A DNA stretch of 11,677 nt from Alphaproteobacteria bacterium (GTDB lineage Bacteria > Pseudomonadota > Alphaproteobacteria > RF32 > CAG-239), in the NCBI GenBank assembly GCA_017546885.1, contig JAFYRQ010000049.1, positions 1 to 11,677 on the forward strand. The letters run 5' to 3'. Shown here one piece after another: positions 5,631 to 11,677 of this stretch. The position numbers and the translations under genes were made by a program. Each line of letters begins with the position of its first letter. Position 1 is the stretch's first letter. A model generated the notes under the pieces. It was not told the origin of the DNA, did not search any database, and saw only the letters and a program-made list of their open reading frames with translations.

Positions 5631-6182
5631 TTAGCTACGACGACGCTTATTGTCTTTCTTTTGTTTCTCTTTCACTTCCTTTACTTTGGTCTTGTTACCG
5701 CGATACTCGGGAAGATAAGGATAGAGCTCGTTATTGAAATTCATATTAACTCGCCATCCGTGCTTATCTTGAGGATTAGTTTTATCCCCGTAGCGCTCGG
5801 CACGATGTTTCATAAATTCCCCGATAGGAGCAAAATCGCTCATATCATCGCTTTTTCCCTCAAGAGTTCCCTCTACATACGTCATTCGAGGCACAAGAGC
5901 CTGATTAAGAAGAGCATTTACCGGTCCTGCAAAAATAACTTCTGCTCCATCTTTTCCTTTGTTGGTAATTGTATATTCATAACCGTTTGCAGTTTGAATT
6001 TTCAATGATACATCATCAGAAAAAACTTTAACCTTGTTCTCCGGCATATTCACTTCGCAAAGATAAAACTCTTTGTCTGAAACATTGCCTTCAACAAGCC
6101 ATTTTTTACCGGAATTAACACCAATCTTGTAAAGCATAACCTCTTTAGTTTGCTTCACTCTAAATTTGAAAGTAGTTGCCAT
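5631..6182 (-). CDS. Conserved-looking hypothetical protein, 183 residues, basic tail
   Basis: I do not recognise a family. The protein has no signal peptide or membrane segment. Residues about 1-110 read as alternating strands (FKFRVKQTKEVMLYKIG, KVKVFSDDVSLKIQT, YEYTITNKG), suggesting a beta-rich domain. Residues about 112-162 are polar with aromatic patches (GWRVNMNFNNELYPYLPEY). The last 20 or so residues are strongly Lys/Arg-rich and end KKDNKRRRS, which may contact nucleic acid or the membrane surface. ATG at 6182 is preceded by an AT-rich stretch without a clear SD, so initiation may be weak or unusual. An intrinsic terminator follows. The coupled patatin and bPH genes lie 95 bases upstream; a separate promoter is likely but co-transcription is not excluded. 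Confidence 0.8.
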   Translation of the reverse strand: MATTFKFRVKQTKEVMLYKIGVNSGKKWLVEGNVSDKEFYLCEVNMPENKVKVFSDDVSLKIQTANGYEYTITNKGKDGAEVIFAGPVNALLNQALVPRMTYVEGTLEGKSDDMSDFAPIGEFMKHRAERYGDKTNPQDKHGWRVNMNFNNELYPYLPEYRGNKTKVKEVKEKQKKDNKRRRS

Positions 6183-6224
6183 ATAGATAAAAATTTTGTG
6201 AATAATCTGTTTGATTATTTACAG

Positions 6225-6251
6225 TTTATAATACTTTTATCTTTTATGCAA
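6225..6251 (-). promoter_or_regulatory. Weak putative promoter for the 183-residue gene
   Basis: On the minus strand, TTGCAT (6246-6251) lies 15 nt from TATAAA (6225-6230). Further downstream, in the would-be leader, is a 7-bp inverted repeat (AATAATC 6201-6207, GATTATT 6213-6219). The spacer is short and the region is very AT-rich, so this is tentative. Confidence 0.35.
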
Positions 6252-6277
6252 GGTTTTTGTCTAAAATTTTGACTATT

Positions 6278-6811
6278 TTATTTATTACCGACCATATCTA
6301 ACAAAATATCAACTTGATTTTTGATTAATTGGGGATTTATAACCCTAACAAACTTTATCCGCATATCCCTGTCTTTAGGATTTCGCATATCAAAACCGAA
6401 AAAGTGTTTCTTGGTAACTCCTGAACCGGAAAAATAAACCGTGCCGTAATTACAAATTCGTCCCAAAAAAGATTGATGTATCTCTACCGAATCCACCTTA
6501 AACAAAGCCATTTCCTTGATTGTAGAACGAATTAAACCTGTCTTCAACACAACTCGACGATTAGTAACCACCGTTTCACTTAAAAACAAATTAAAAAAAC
6601 TGTATGCTCCCCATACAACAAAGAAAGCAGCAACTATATAATTTCTGAAATCCATTACAATTTCAGGAACAGAACGCATGGTTAAACATGCTGCCGCCAT
6701 AAAAGATGCAAATGATGATATTAAAATAACATTAAGCCACCTTATTTTGTGCGGTTTGGCTTCCAATTCAACATATTCACCGATTACCAACTCATTTCTG
6801 ATATAAGACAT
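6278..6811 (-). CDS. Membrane protein with bacterial PH (bPH2/DUF304) domain
   Basis: 177 residues. A short cytoplasmic N-terminus precedes two membrane helices (about 26-45 and 58-77). The bPH2 domain pattern then begins with ETVVTNRRVVLKTGLI (79-94), followed by the typical EMALFKVDSVEIHQSFLGRICNYGTV stretch (100-125) and a GSGVTKKHF strand. This is the one-copy membrane-anchored form of the family. Such proteins sit in the inner membrane; their role is generally unknown, with links to lipid or envelope stress. Its ATG overlaps the TAA of the patatin gene (TAATG), so translation is likely coupled and the two products may act on the same membrane. No clear terminator follows. Confidence 0.88.
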   Translation of the reverse strand: MSYIRNELVIGEYVELEAKPHKIRWLNVILISSFASFMAAACLTMRSVPEIVMDFRNYIVAAFFVVWGAYSFFNLFLSETVVTNRRVVLKTGLIRSTIKEMALFKVDSVEIHQSFLGRICNYGTVYFSGSGVTKKHFFGFDMRNPKDRDMRIKFVRVINPQLIKNQVDILLDMVGNK

Positions 6812-7656
6812 TATTTACCTACAAACTTTCTTATTTTTTCCAGCATATTTTCTGCATCAAAACGTCCTAACTCGTACATTTCTTTTACTCGGTCTAAATT
6901 TTGCTCCATCTTTTTTACTTTTATGGTTTTACTAGGACGCAAAACCAAAACTTTTCCTTCTTTTTCCTGTTGCTCGATATATTCAAGTTCCTCATTATAC
7001 ATATTATGACGAACGTTTAATGCCCCTACAAAATTAGGATATTTTCGATAAAACCAACCGACCAAACGACGTGAAAAAGATGGCTTTTTGCGATACCCTT
7101 CCGGTCTGGTCAGCACTACAATATTTTTATCAAACCCCAAATTTTCAGCCGCTTTCAAAGGAATGCTGTCGGTTATCCCTCCATCAAGAAGCTTCAATCC
7201 TCCGACTTCAACTGTTTCTGATAACAGAGGCAATGATGCGGAAGCACGAAGATAATCTATTTCGGCGAACATATCTTTTATCTTAATATACTCGGGTTTT
7301 CCTGTTTCTATATTGGAGCAAACAGCATAAAAATCTATTCCGCTATTCATAAATGCTTCATTATCATAAGGATCAAGTTTTTCCGGCAATTCATGATAAC
7401 AAAATTCGGTATTAACGACATTACCGCTCACAATCCAAGATTTAAAACTCATAAAACGCCAATCATTACCATAATCCATATTATACCTGATTCCGCGTCC
7501 GGCTTGTAACGATGCGTAAGAACAACCATGAATTGCTCCGGCAGAGACACCAATAACACCATCGGTAATAATGTTATTTTCAAGCAAAACATCTAAAACT
7601 CCGGCGGTATAAATCCCTCTTTTGGCGCCACCTTCCAAGACTAAACAGCTTTTCAT
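6811..7656 (-). CDS. Patatin-like phospholipase (YjjU-type)
   Basis: 281 residues with the full patatin signature: an oxyanion loop EGGAKRG (8-14), nucleophile Ser38 in GVSAG (36-40) and the dyad Asp158 in LLDGGITDS (156-164). The protein lacks a signal peptide, so a cytoplasmic or inner-membrane-face lipid acyl hydrolase is expected. Length and motif order resemble E. coli YjjU and related predicted phospholipases. The C-terminal region (about 195-281) is Lys/Arg/Glu-rich and helical, and may bind membrane. The start is ATG at 7656 with GGAG six bases upstream. It is the first gene of a two-gene unit with the bPH2 protein, divergent from cca. Substrate cannot be inferred. Confidence 0.93.
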   Translation of the reverse strand: MKSCLVLEGGAKRGIYTAGVLDVLLENNIITDGVIGVSAGAIHGCSYASLQAGRGIRYNMDYGNDWRFMSFKSWIVSGNVVNTEFCYHELPEKLDPYDNEAFMNSGIDFYAVCSNIETGKPEYIKIKDMFAEIDYLRASASLPLLSETVEVGGLKLLDGGITDSIPLKAAENLGFDKNIVVLTRPEGYRKKPSFSRRLVGWFYRKYPNFVGALNVRHNMYNEELEYIEQQEKEGKVLVLRPSKTIKVKKMEQNLDRVKEMYELGRFDAENMLEKIRKFVGK

Positions 7657-7677
7657 TAAATCTCCAAATTATGAAAC

Positions 7678-7706
7678 TTTACAAACATTAAAAACACAAT
7701 TACTAT
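7678..7706 (+). promoter_or_regulatory. Putative cca promoter
   Basis: TTTACA (7678-7683), a 17-nt spacer and TACTAT (7701-7706) lie in the 102-bp divergent gap before cca. An AGGA SD precedes ATG 7759. No convincing minus-strand promoter for the patatin gene is visible, although the gap is AT-rich enough to hold one. Confidence 0.45.
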
Positions 7707-7758
7707 ATGTCTTATACATCAAAACAAAAAAATAACAAACAAACTTTTAGGAAAAACG

Positions 7759-8979
7759 ATGAAAATTTATCAGGTCGGCGGTGCCGTTCGAGATATGTTA
7801 TTAAATAAAAAACCACATGATTTTGATTATCTGGTGGTCGGCTCTACTGTTGAAGAAATGCTTGCAAAAGGTTTTCAGCAGGTAGGCATCGGTTTTCCTG
7901 TTTTTCTACACCCCGAAACAAAAGAAGAATATGCTCTGGCTCGTAAAGAAATTAAAACCGGCAACAAACATACCGATTTTGAGTTTATATTTTCTTCCGA
8001 TGTTACTTTAGAAGAAGATGTACAACGTCGTGATTTTACGATTAATGCTCTTGCTCGAAATCCGGAAAACGGAGAAATAATTGATTTGGTTAACGGAAAA
8101 GACGACTTACAAAAACATATAATTCGCCATATAAACTCCGAGCATTTTATTGAAGACCCTCTACGTGTATTAAGAATGTGCCGTTTTGCCGCTCAGCTTA
8201 ATTTTGATATTGCTCCGGAAACCATGGAGTTAGCAAAAAAAATGGTTGCCGCCAGAATGCTCGACCATCTTTTTGCCGAGAGAATTTGGCAAGAAATTAA
8301 AAAAGCGCTGCAAACCCAACATTTCGAAAAATTTATTATAACCGCTAAAGAATGTGGGGCATTACAATTTATTTTACCGGAAGTTGAACAGCTTTGGCAA
8401 ACTCCGGAAAAAATACAATATCACCCCGAAGGAAACAGTGGTGCCCACACGATATTAACTCTGCAACAAGCACAAAATTTATCTGAAAAAGTAAAATTTG
8501 CATTGTTATTGCATGATATAGGCAAGACACAAACACCTGATAATATTTTACCCGCACACCATAATCATGAAGAAAACGGTTTGCCTTTAATTGAAAAAAT
8601 ATGTTCAAGGCTCAAAATTCCCAACGAATATCGTAATTTTGCCCTTTTATGTTGCGAACAGCACATGCGTTTTCGCTTGCTTCCGCAAATGAAGATAGGA
8701 AAGGCTTTTGATTTAGTGCAAATTATCAGCAAAAACTTTAAAGATGAAAATCAAATGCGTGATTTTATAGAAGTTTGTCGTTGCGACAGTAACGGGCGAG
8801 CAAAAGATATTGCACCGGAAGAAAATGAAGAATTTGATAAAGCTGTTCACATCTGTTTTGATATTTTCAACAAAGCGAAAGACATCCGAGCAACCGATAT
8901 GCCCGATTTTCATAATTTGAAAAAAGATGAAAATTTCAAAAAACTTTACCGCGATTTTGTTATATCACAAATCAGATAG
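7759..8979 (+). CDS. cca: CCA-adding tRNA nucleotidyltransferase with HD domain
   Basis: Adds or repairs the 3'-terminal CCA of tRNAs from CTP and ATP in the cytoplasm. The 406 residues align by eye with E. coli Cca (412) from the first residues: GGAVRD (7-12), catalytic DFD (21-23), then VVGST, GFPVFLHPETKEEYALAR, RRDFTINALA (90-99), and EDPLRVLR (132-139). The C-terminal half carries an HD phosphohydrolase motif (LLHDIGKT, His252-Asp253, then HHNH at 267-270). This is the class II, HD-containing type best known in beta- and gammaproteobacteria, in which the HD domain has phosphatase/phosphodiesterase activity. The conserved opening confirms the ATG. The stop overlaps the end of the convergent GNAT gene by 8 nt. 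Confidence 0.97.
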   Translation: MKIYQVGGAVRDMLLNKKPHDFDYLVVGSTVEEMLAKGFQQVGIGFPVFLHPETKEEYALARKEIKTGNKHTDFEFIFSSDVTLEEDVQRRDFTINALARNPENGEIIDLVNGKDDLQKHIIRHINSEHFIEDPLRVLRMCRFAAQLNFDIAPETMELAKKMVAARMLDHLFAERIWQEIKKALQTQHFEKFIITAKECGALQFILPEVEQLWQTPEKIQYHPEGNSGAHTILTLQQAQNLSEKVKFALLLHDIGKTQTPDNILPAHHNHEENGLPLIEKICSRLKIPNEYRNFALLCCEQHMRFRLLPQMKIGKAFDLVQIISKNFKDENQMRDFIEVCRCDSNGRAKDIAPEENEEFDKAVHICFDIFNKAKDIRATDMPDFHNLKKDENFKKLYRDFVISQIR

Positions 8980-9931
8980 ATAATCCGTTTCTATATGAAG
9001 CAACCATTAACTTCGGTTTTTCCGGGGCTTTTCCGTTATATTTTTTATTAACCCCATTTACAAAACGATCAACCCATTTTTTAAAAGGAGCTGTTCCTTC
9101 AACCCAATTCCCAAAACCTCTTTTTTCGTGGAAACCTTTAGAAATAACACCTTTATCATTAGAATTAATATCACCTGTACAAAGAGCAAAATTAATATTA
9201 TCACGTCCCATTGTTCTAAGGTAATAAGCATCCATTATATCCATAATTTTCATACCGATACCTTTACCTTGCAATTCAGCATCTAAAGCAACGGTATCAT
9301 GATATAACAATTTTTGATCTTCTCTTGTTCCGTATAACTTTCGGTCTTCTTCATTATTGTTTATGCAATATGTAGAAAAAGCAACAGGACGTCCTGTTTC
9401 GATTTCTTCAACAACCCAAATATCATGAGTTTTTGCGTATTCCTCAAAAGCTCCTTTTTCAGAAAAGTAGTCAGGAAAATTATTTTGATAACAACCGAAA
9501 TAATCATACAACCCTATAAATTCTTCCTGATTAAATCGTTGTTCATAAAACATATTGCTTGCATTCGGAGTTTTATTCTCATAATCTCCGCCTTTAGGAG
9601 TAATAGCACTGCTCTTTACGATACGATAACCTTTTTCCAACAGTTCCAAAGCCATTTCATCAATTTTATCATATCCCTTATCTCGAACAACTTTAGCCTG
9701 CTCGCTCATAACCCCATCATAATACTTAAGCTCTCGACCTTCATCTATACTTTTGTATTTACGATGGTATTCCGCTACTTTTTTATCAACATTACCATAT
9801 TTTTTAATTGTTCGATAAGACCACGCATGCTCATCATCAGGCAAATCAACTTTTCGCCCCAAAAAAGACAACATACGTCTCGGCCAAGAATGTTTATCTT
9901 TTGCATTAAATCGATTAAGAGCACTTCCCAT
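8972..9931 (-). CDS. GNAT-family N-acetyltransferase (start re-assigned to ATG 9931)
   Basis: From ATG 9931 the protein has 319 residues. The C-terminal half holds the GNAT acetyl-CoA site: VALDAELQGKGIGMKIMD, with QGKGIG at about 221-226. A motif-B-like GFHEKRGF follows at about 266-273. The first 130 residues are charged and not recognisable. The substrate is unknown. The open frame extends 17 codons upstream to a TTG, but ATG 9931 has AGGAG exactly 7 nt upstream and a consensus promoter overlaps the TTG, so the longer version would not be in the transcript. It ends with an 8-nt tail-to-tail overlap with cca, which may make the two transcripts interfere. Confidence 0.87.
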   Translation of the reverse strand: MGSALNRFNAKDKHSWPRRMLSFLGRKVDLPDDEHAWSYRTIKKYGNVDKKVAEYHRKYKSIDEGRELKYYDGVMSEQAKVVRDKGYDKIDEMALELLEKGYRIVKSSAITPKGGDYENKTPNASNMFYEQRFNQEEFIGLYDYFGCYQNNFPDYFSEKGAFEEYAKTHDIWVVEEIETGRPVAFSTYCINNNEEDRKLYGTREDQKLLYHDTVALDAELQGKGIGMKIMDIMDAYYLRTMGRDNINFALCTGDINSNDKGVISKGFHEKRGFGNWVEGTAPFKKWVDRFVNGVNKKYNGKAPEKPKLMVASYRNGLSI

Positions 9932-9964
9932 GTCTGTTCTCCTAAAATAACAAACTGTATCTGC

Positions 9965-9992
9965 ATTATACTCTTTAGACAAAAATTGTCAA
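9965..9992 (-). promoter_or_regulatory. Consensus sigma70 promoter of the GNAT gene
   Basis: On the minus strand a perfect TTGACA (9987-9992), a 16-nt spacer and a perfect TATAAT (9965-9970). Initiation near 9958 gives a leader of about 27 nt to ATG 9931, carrying the AGGAG SD. The -35 lies only 6 bases past the htpX stop. Confidence 0.88.
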
Positions 9993-9998
9993 ATAATT

Positions 9999-11036
9999 TT
10001 ACAATCTTCCGGCCGACTGACGCAAACGATAAATTCGACTTTCAATAGAAGGATGTGTTGAAAAAAGTTCTTTTTCCTTAAAAAATGCCGATAACGAGGG
10101 ATTAGCAATACAAGCTATCGCTACACGCGGTTGCTTATCCAAAACTTCCACCCTGGCATCCTGCGAAATTTTTTCCAAAGCTGAAGCCAACGCTAACGGA
10201 TTTCTGATAATCAAAGCACCCGTGGCATCTGCCGCATATTCTCTTTTTCGTGATACAGCAAGTTGTATCAGCGGAGCTATAACAGCATTGAATATTATCA
10301 ATGCCAACATTATAAAAAACAAGAAGATATATACACCCGAACTATTTTTATCAGATTTGCGTCTGGTGTTAACAGTCAAACTCCTACGTATAACATCAGC
10401 AATAAAACCGAAAACACTTAAACCGGTAATAATAAACATATTTAACCTTATATCTCTGTTTCCGATATGAGCCATTTCGTGAGCAATTACCGCTTCGAGT
10501 TCTATCGGCTCGAGTCTGTCAATAATCCCTGTTGTAAGAATAACCGATGCGTTTTCAGGATTTTTCCCCGTTGCAAAAGCGTTTAACGAACTGTCATTTA
10601 TTATATACAGTTTAGGCATAGGCAATCCGGCTGCAATAGCAACATTTTCAACCATATTATAAATTTTCGGATTCTCTTTCCTGTTAATTTCGTTTGCAAA
10701 ACAAGAATTGATAATCATTTTATCTCCGATATTAAAGGAAATAAAAGACCAAACCAAAGCTATAACCGTTATAAAAAAAGAATAAGCAAAAGCATAGCCT
10801 ACTCCACTCCACAAATGAGCATTATTTTCATGAATATATTGCTTTGCATTTGGAAAAACAGACAATATGTAACCGATTCCTTCTAATGTACAATCTCTAT
10901 CATCAATTATCGAAATAGCACACACACAGGCAATCGCCATCAGAATGACAAGTGCAATAGGAAACAAAGCAACTAACAATACTGTTTTGCGATTATTTTC
11001 AGCTATATGATCATATAGTGTAACTGCTTGTGCCAT
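9999..11036 (-). CDS. htpX: HtpX-type M48 membrane zinc metalloprotease
   Basis: 345 residues. Zinc site HEMAH (186-190) in EAVIAHEMAHIGNRD, with the third ligand Glu266 in SRKREYAADATGA. Membrane helices lie at about 18-44 and 77-103, and again near 198-218 and 236-258 around the catalytic core. HtpX proteases degrade damaged inner-membrane proteins with the active site in the cytoplasm. An extended loop (about 45-75) between the first two helices makes this copy longer than the roughly 290 residues of E. coli HtpX. The ATG lies 10 bases after the lemA stop, with AAGG overlapping that stop. The pairing of LemA with an HtpX/M48 protease is a recurrent one. No terminator is visible, and the GNAT gene follows with its own promoter. 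Confidence 0.94.
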   Translation of the reverse strand: MAQAVTLYDHIAENNRKTVLLVALFPIALVILMAIACVCAISIIDDRDCTLEGIGYILSVFPNAKQYIHENNAHLWSGVGYAFAYSFFITVIALVWSFISFNIGDKMIINSCFANEINRKENPKIYNMVENVAIAAGLPMPKLYIINDSSLNAFATGKNPENASVILTTGIIDRLEPIELEAVIAHEMAHIGNRDIRLNMFIITGLSVFGFIADVIRRSLTVNTRRKSDKNSSGVYIFLFFIMLALIIFNAVIAPLIQLAVSRKREYAADATGALIIRNPLALASALEKISQDARVEVLDKQPRVAIACIANPSLSAFFKEKELFSTHPSIESRIYRLRQSAGRL

Positions 11037-11046
11037 TTTTTATACC

Positions 11047-11604
11047 TTAAAATGATACTTTTGGCGGTTGTGAAGCCAATTTTTTCTCTTCCTCACTTAA
11101 TTCAAAGAATGCTTCTTTTGAAAAACCGAACATTTTTGCAACAATATTAGCCGGAAACGATTCTACTTTTGTATTCATTGCCATCACCGTAGAGTTATAA
11201 AAACGACGTGAAGCTTGAATTTTGTTTTCAGTATCACTCAACTCTTGTTGTAATTCCAAAAAGTTTTGATTAGCTTTCAAATCAGGATAGCTTTCGCTAA
11301 TAGCAAAAAGACTTTTTAATGTTCCGCTCAGAGCATTTTCAACTTGAGTTTTATCTTCCCCTAAGCCGGATGTATTCATTGCTTGAGAACGGGCAGAAAC
11401 AACCTGTTCCAAAGTTTGTTTTTCATGAGCTGCATACCCTTTTACGGTTTCTACCAAGTTAGGGATCAAATCATAACGGCGTTTCAGCAACGTATCTATA
11501 TCTGCCGCTCCTTCTTTAACTCTTTGACGAGCCGCTACCAATCCGTTATATGCCAAGATAAAGTATAAAACCGCAGCTCCGGCAACAATATAAAAAACAG
11601 TCAT
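11047..11604 (-). CDS. lemA: LemA family membrane protein
   Basis: 185 residues. An N-terminal membrane helix (about 2-19) is followed by the family's hallmark helix YNGLVAARQRV...ADIDTLLKRRYDLIPNLVETVKGYAAHE (19-61). Further helices end in RRFYNSTVMAMNTKVESFPANIVAKMFGF (133-161). LemA proteins are anchored in the inner membrane with a long helical bundle; their molecular role is unsettled. ATG 11604 has AAAGGAG six bases upstream. It is the first gene of a unit with htpX, 10 bases apart, so the two probably act together. Confidence 0.95.
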   Translation of the reverse strand: MTVFYIVAGAAVLYFILAYNGLVAARQRVKEGAADIDTLLKRRYDLIPNLVETVKGYAAHEKQTLEQVVSARSQAMNTSGLGEDKTQVENALSGTLKSLFAISESYPDLKANQNFLELQQELSDTENKIQASRRFYNSTVMAMNTKVESFPANIVAKMFGFSKEAFFELSEEEKKLASQPPKVSF

Positions 11605-11632
11605 TTCTTTCTCCTTTGTTAAATAATAGATA

Positions 11633-11660
11633 ATATTATTACGAAAAAAAATAAACGCAA
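11633..11660 (-). promoter_or_regulatory. Putative lemA-htpX promoter
   Basis: On the minus strand, TTGCGT (11655-11660) lies 16 nt from TAATAT (11633-11638). It is positioned suitably for lemA, but the surroundings are very AT-rich. Confidence 0.4.
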
Positions 11661-11661
11661 C

Positions 11662-11677
11662 AAAAAAAGGCTTCGAG
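11662..11677 (-). terminator. Possible 3' half of an intrinsic terminator at the window edge
   Basis: On the minus strand CTCGAAGCC is followed at once by seven T. This looks like the second arm and T-run of a terminator for a gene beyond the right edge. The first arm is not in view. Confidence 0.35.

Noticed and set aside
6231..6277. AT-rich stretch after the bPH2 gene considered as a terminator
   Set aside because: Only a weak GTC/GAC pairing around AAAATTTT; no stable GC stem before a T-run on the minus strand.
9425..10048. Plus-strand 207-codon frame
   Set aside because: It lies antisense to the GNAT gene and the end of htpX, both with clear family motifs. Its Phe/Ile-rich product is typical of shadow frames in AT-rich DNA.
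1..11677. CRISPR arrays, tRNA/rRNA genes, insertion sequences, att sites
   Set aside because: No regularly spaced repeats, tRNA-like cloverleaf, transposase, integrase or paired terminal inverted repeats seen on either strand.

Overview
The window is AT-rich throughout (by eye roughly two thirds A+T). It carries ordinary bacterial genes with standard-code stops, mostly clear Shine-Dalgarno (SD) sites and sigma70-like promoters. Two lipoproteins, a large secreted subtilase, and LemA/HtpX-type envelope genes point to a Gram-negative bacterium. I suspect a host-associated proteobacterium, possibly one of the AT-rich gut Alphaproteobacteria, but no rRNA or other marker here settles this. There are no tRNA or rRNA genes, CRISPR arrays, insertion sequences or phage genes.

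Left part (1-2153): a partial minus-strand gene for a secreted S8 (subtilisin-like) protease, with a signal peptide, an ankyrin-like segment and a Gly-rich linker before the catalytic domain. It runs off the left edge before its catalytic Ser. Upstream of it lies a minus-strand HxlR-type regulator. The regulator ends in an intrinsic terminator that contains its own stop codon, and a 16-bp perfect palindrome lies in its promoter region.

Middle plus-strand block (2099-5232): two overlapping lipoprotein genes, the second BamE/SmpA-like. Then comes a new promoter, a 42-codon hydrophobic small ORF, and a leader rich in inverted repeats that could mask the SD of the next gene. That gene encodes a 602-residue cytoplasmic protein I do not recognise. 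This small ORF, leader and orphan gene arrangement is the most intriguing part of the window and looks like possible translational coupling.

Minus-strand block (5233-7656): a Cys-rich small protein (DUF2769-like), an unknown 183-residue protein with its own terminator, and a translationally coupled pair of a patatin-like phospholipase followed by a membrane bPH2-domain protein.

Right part (7657-11677): a plus-strand cca gene of the HD-domain type found in gammaproteobacteria, overlapping tail-to-tail with a minus-strand GNAT acetyltransferase. The GNAT start should be moved to an internal ATG, because a consensus promoter occupies the nominal TTG start. Further right is a minus-strand lemA-htpX operon, which is a known pairing. 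Membrane and envelope maintenance is a recurring theme (protease, lipoproteins, phospholipase, PH-domain membrane protein, HtpX/LemA), but nothing shows that these genes form one system.
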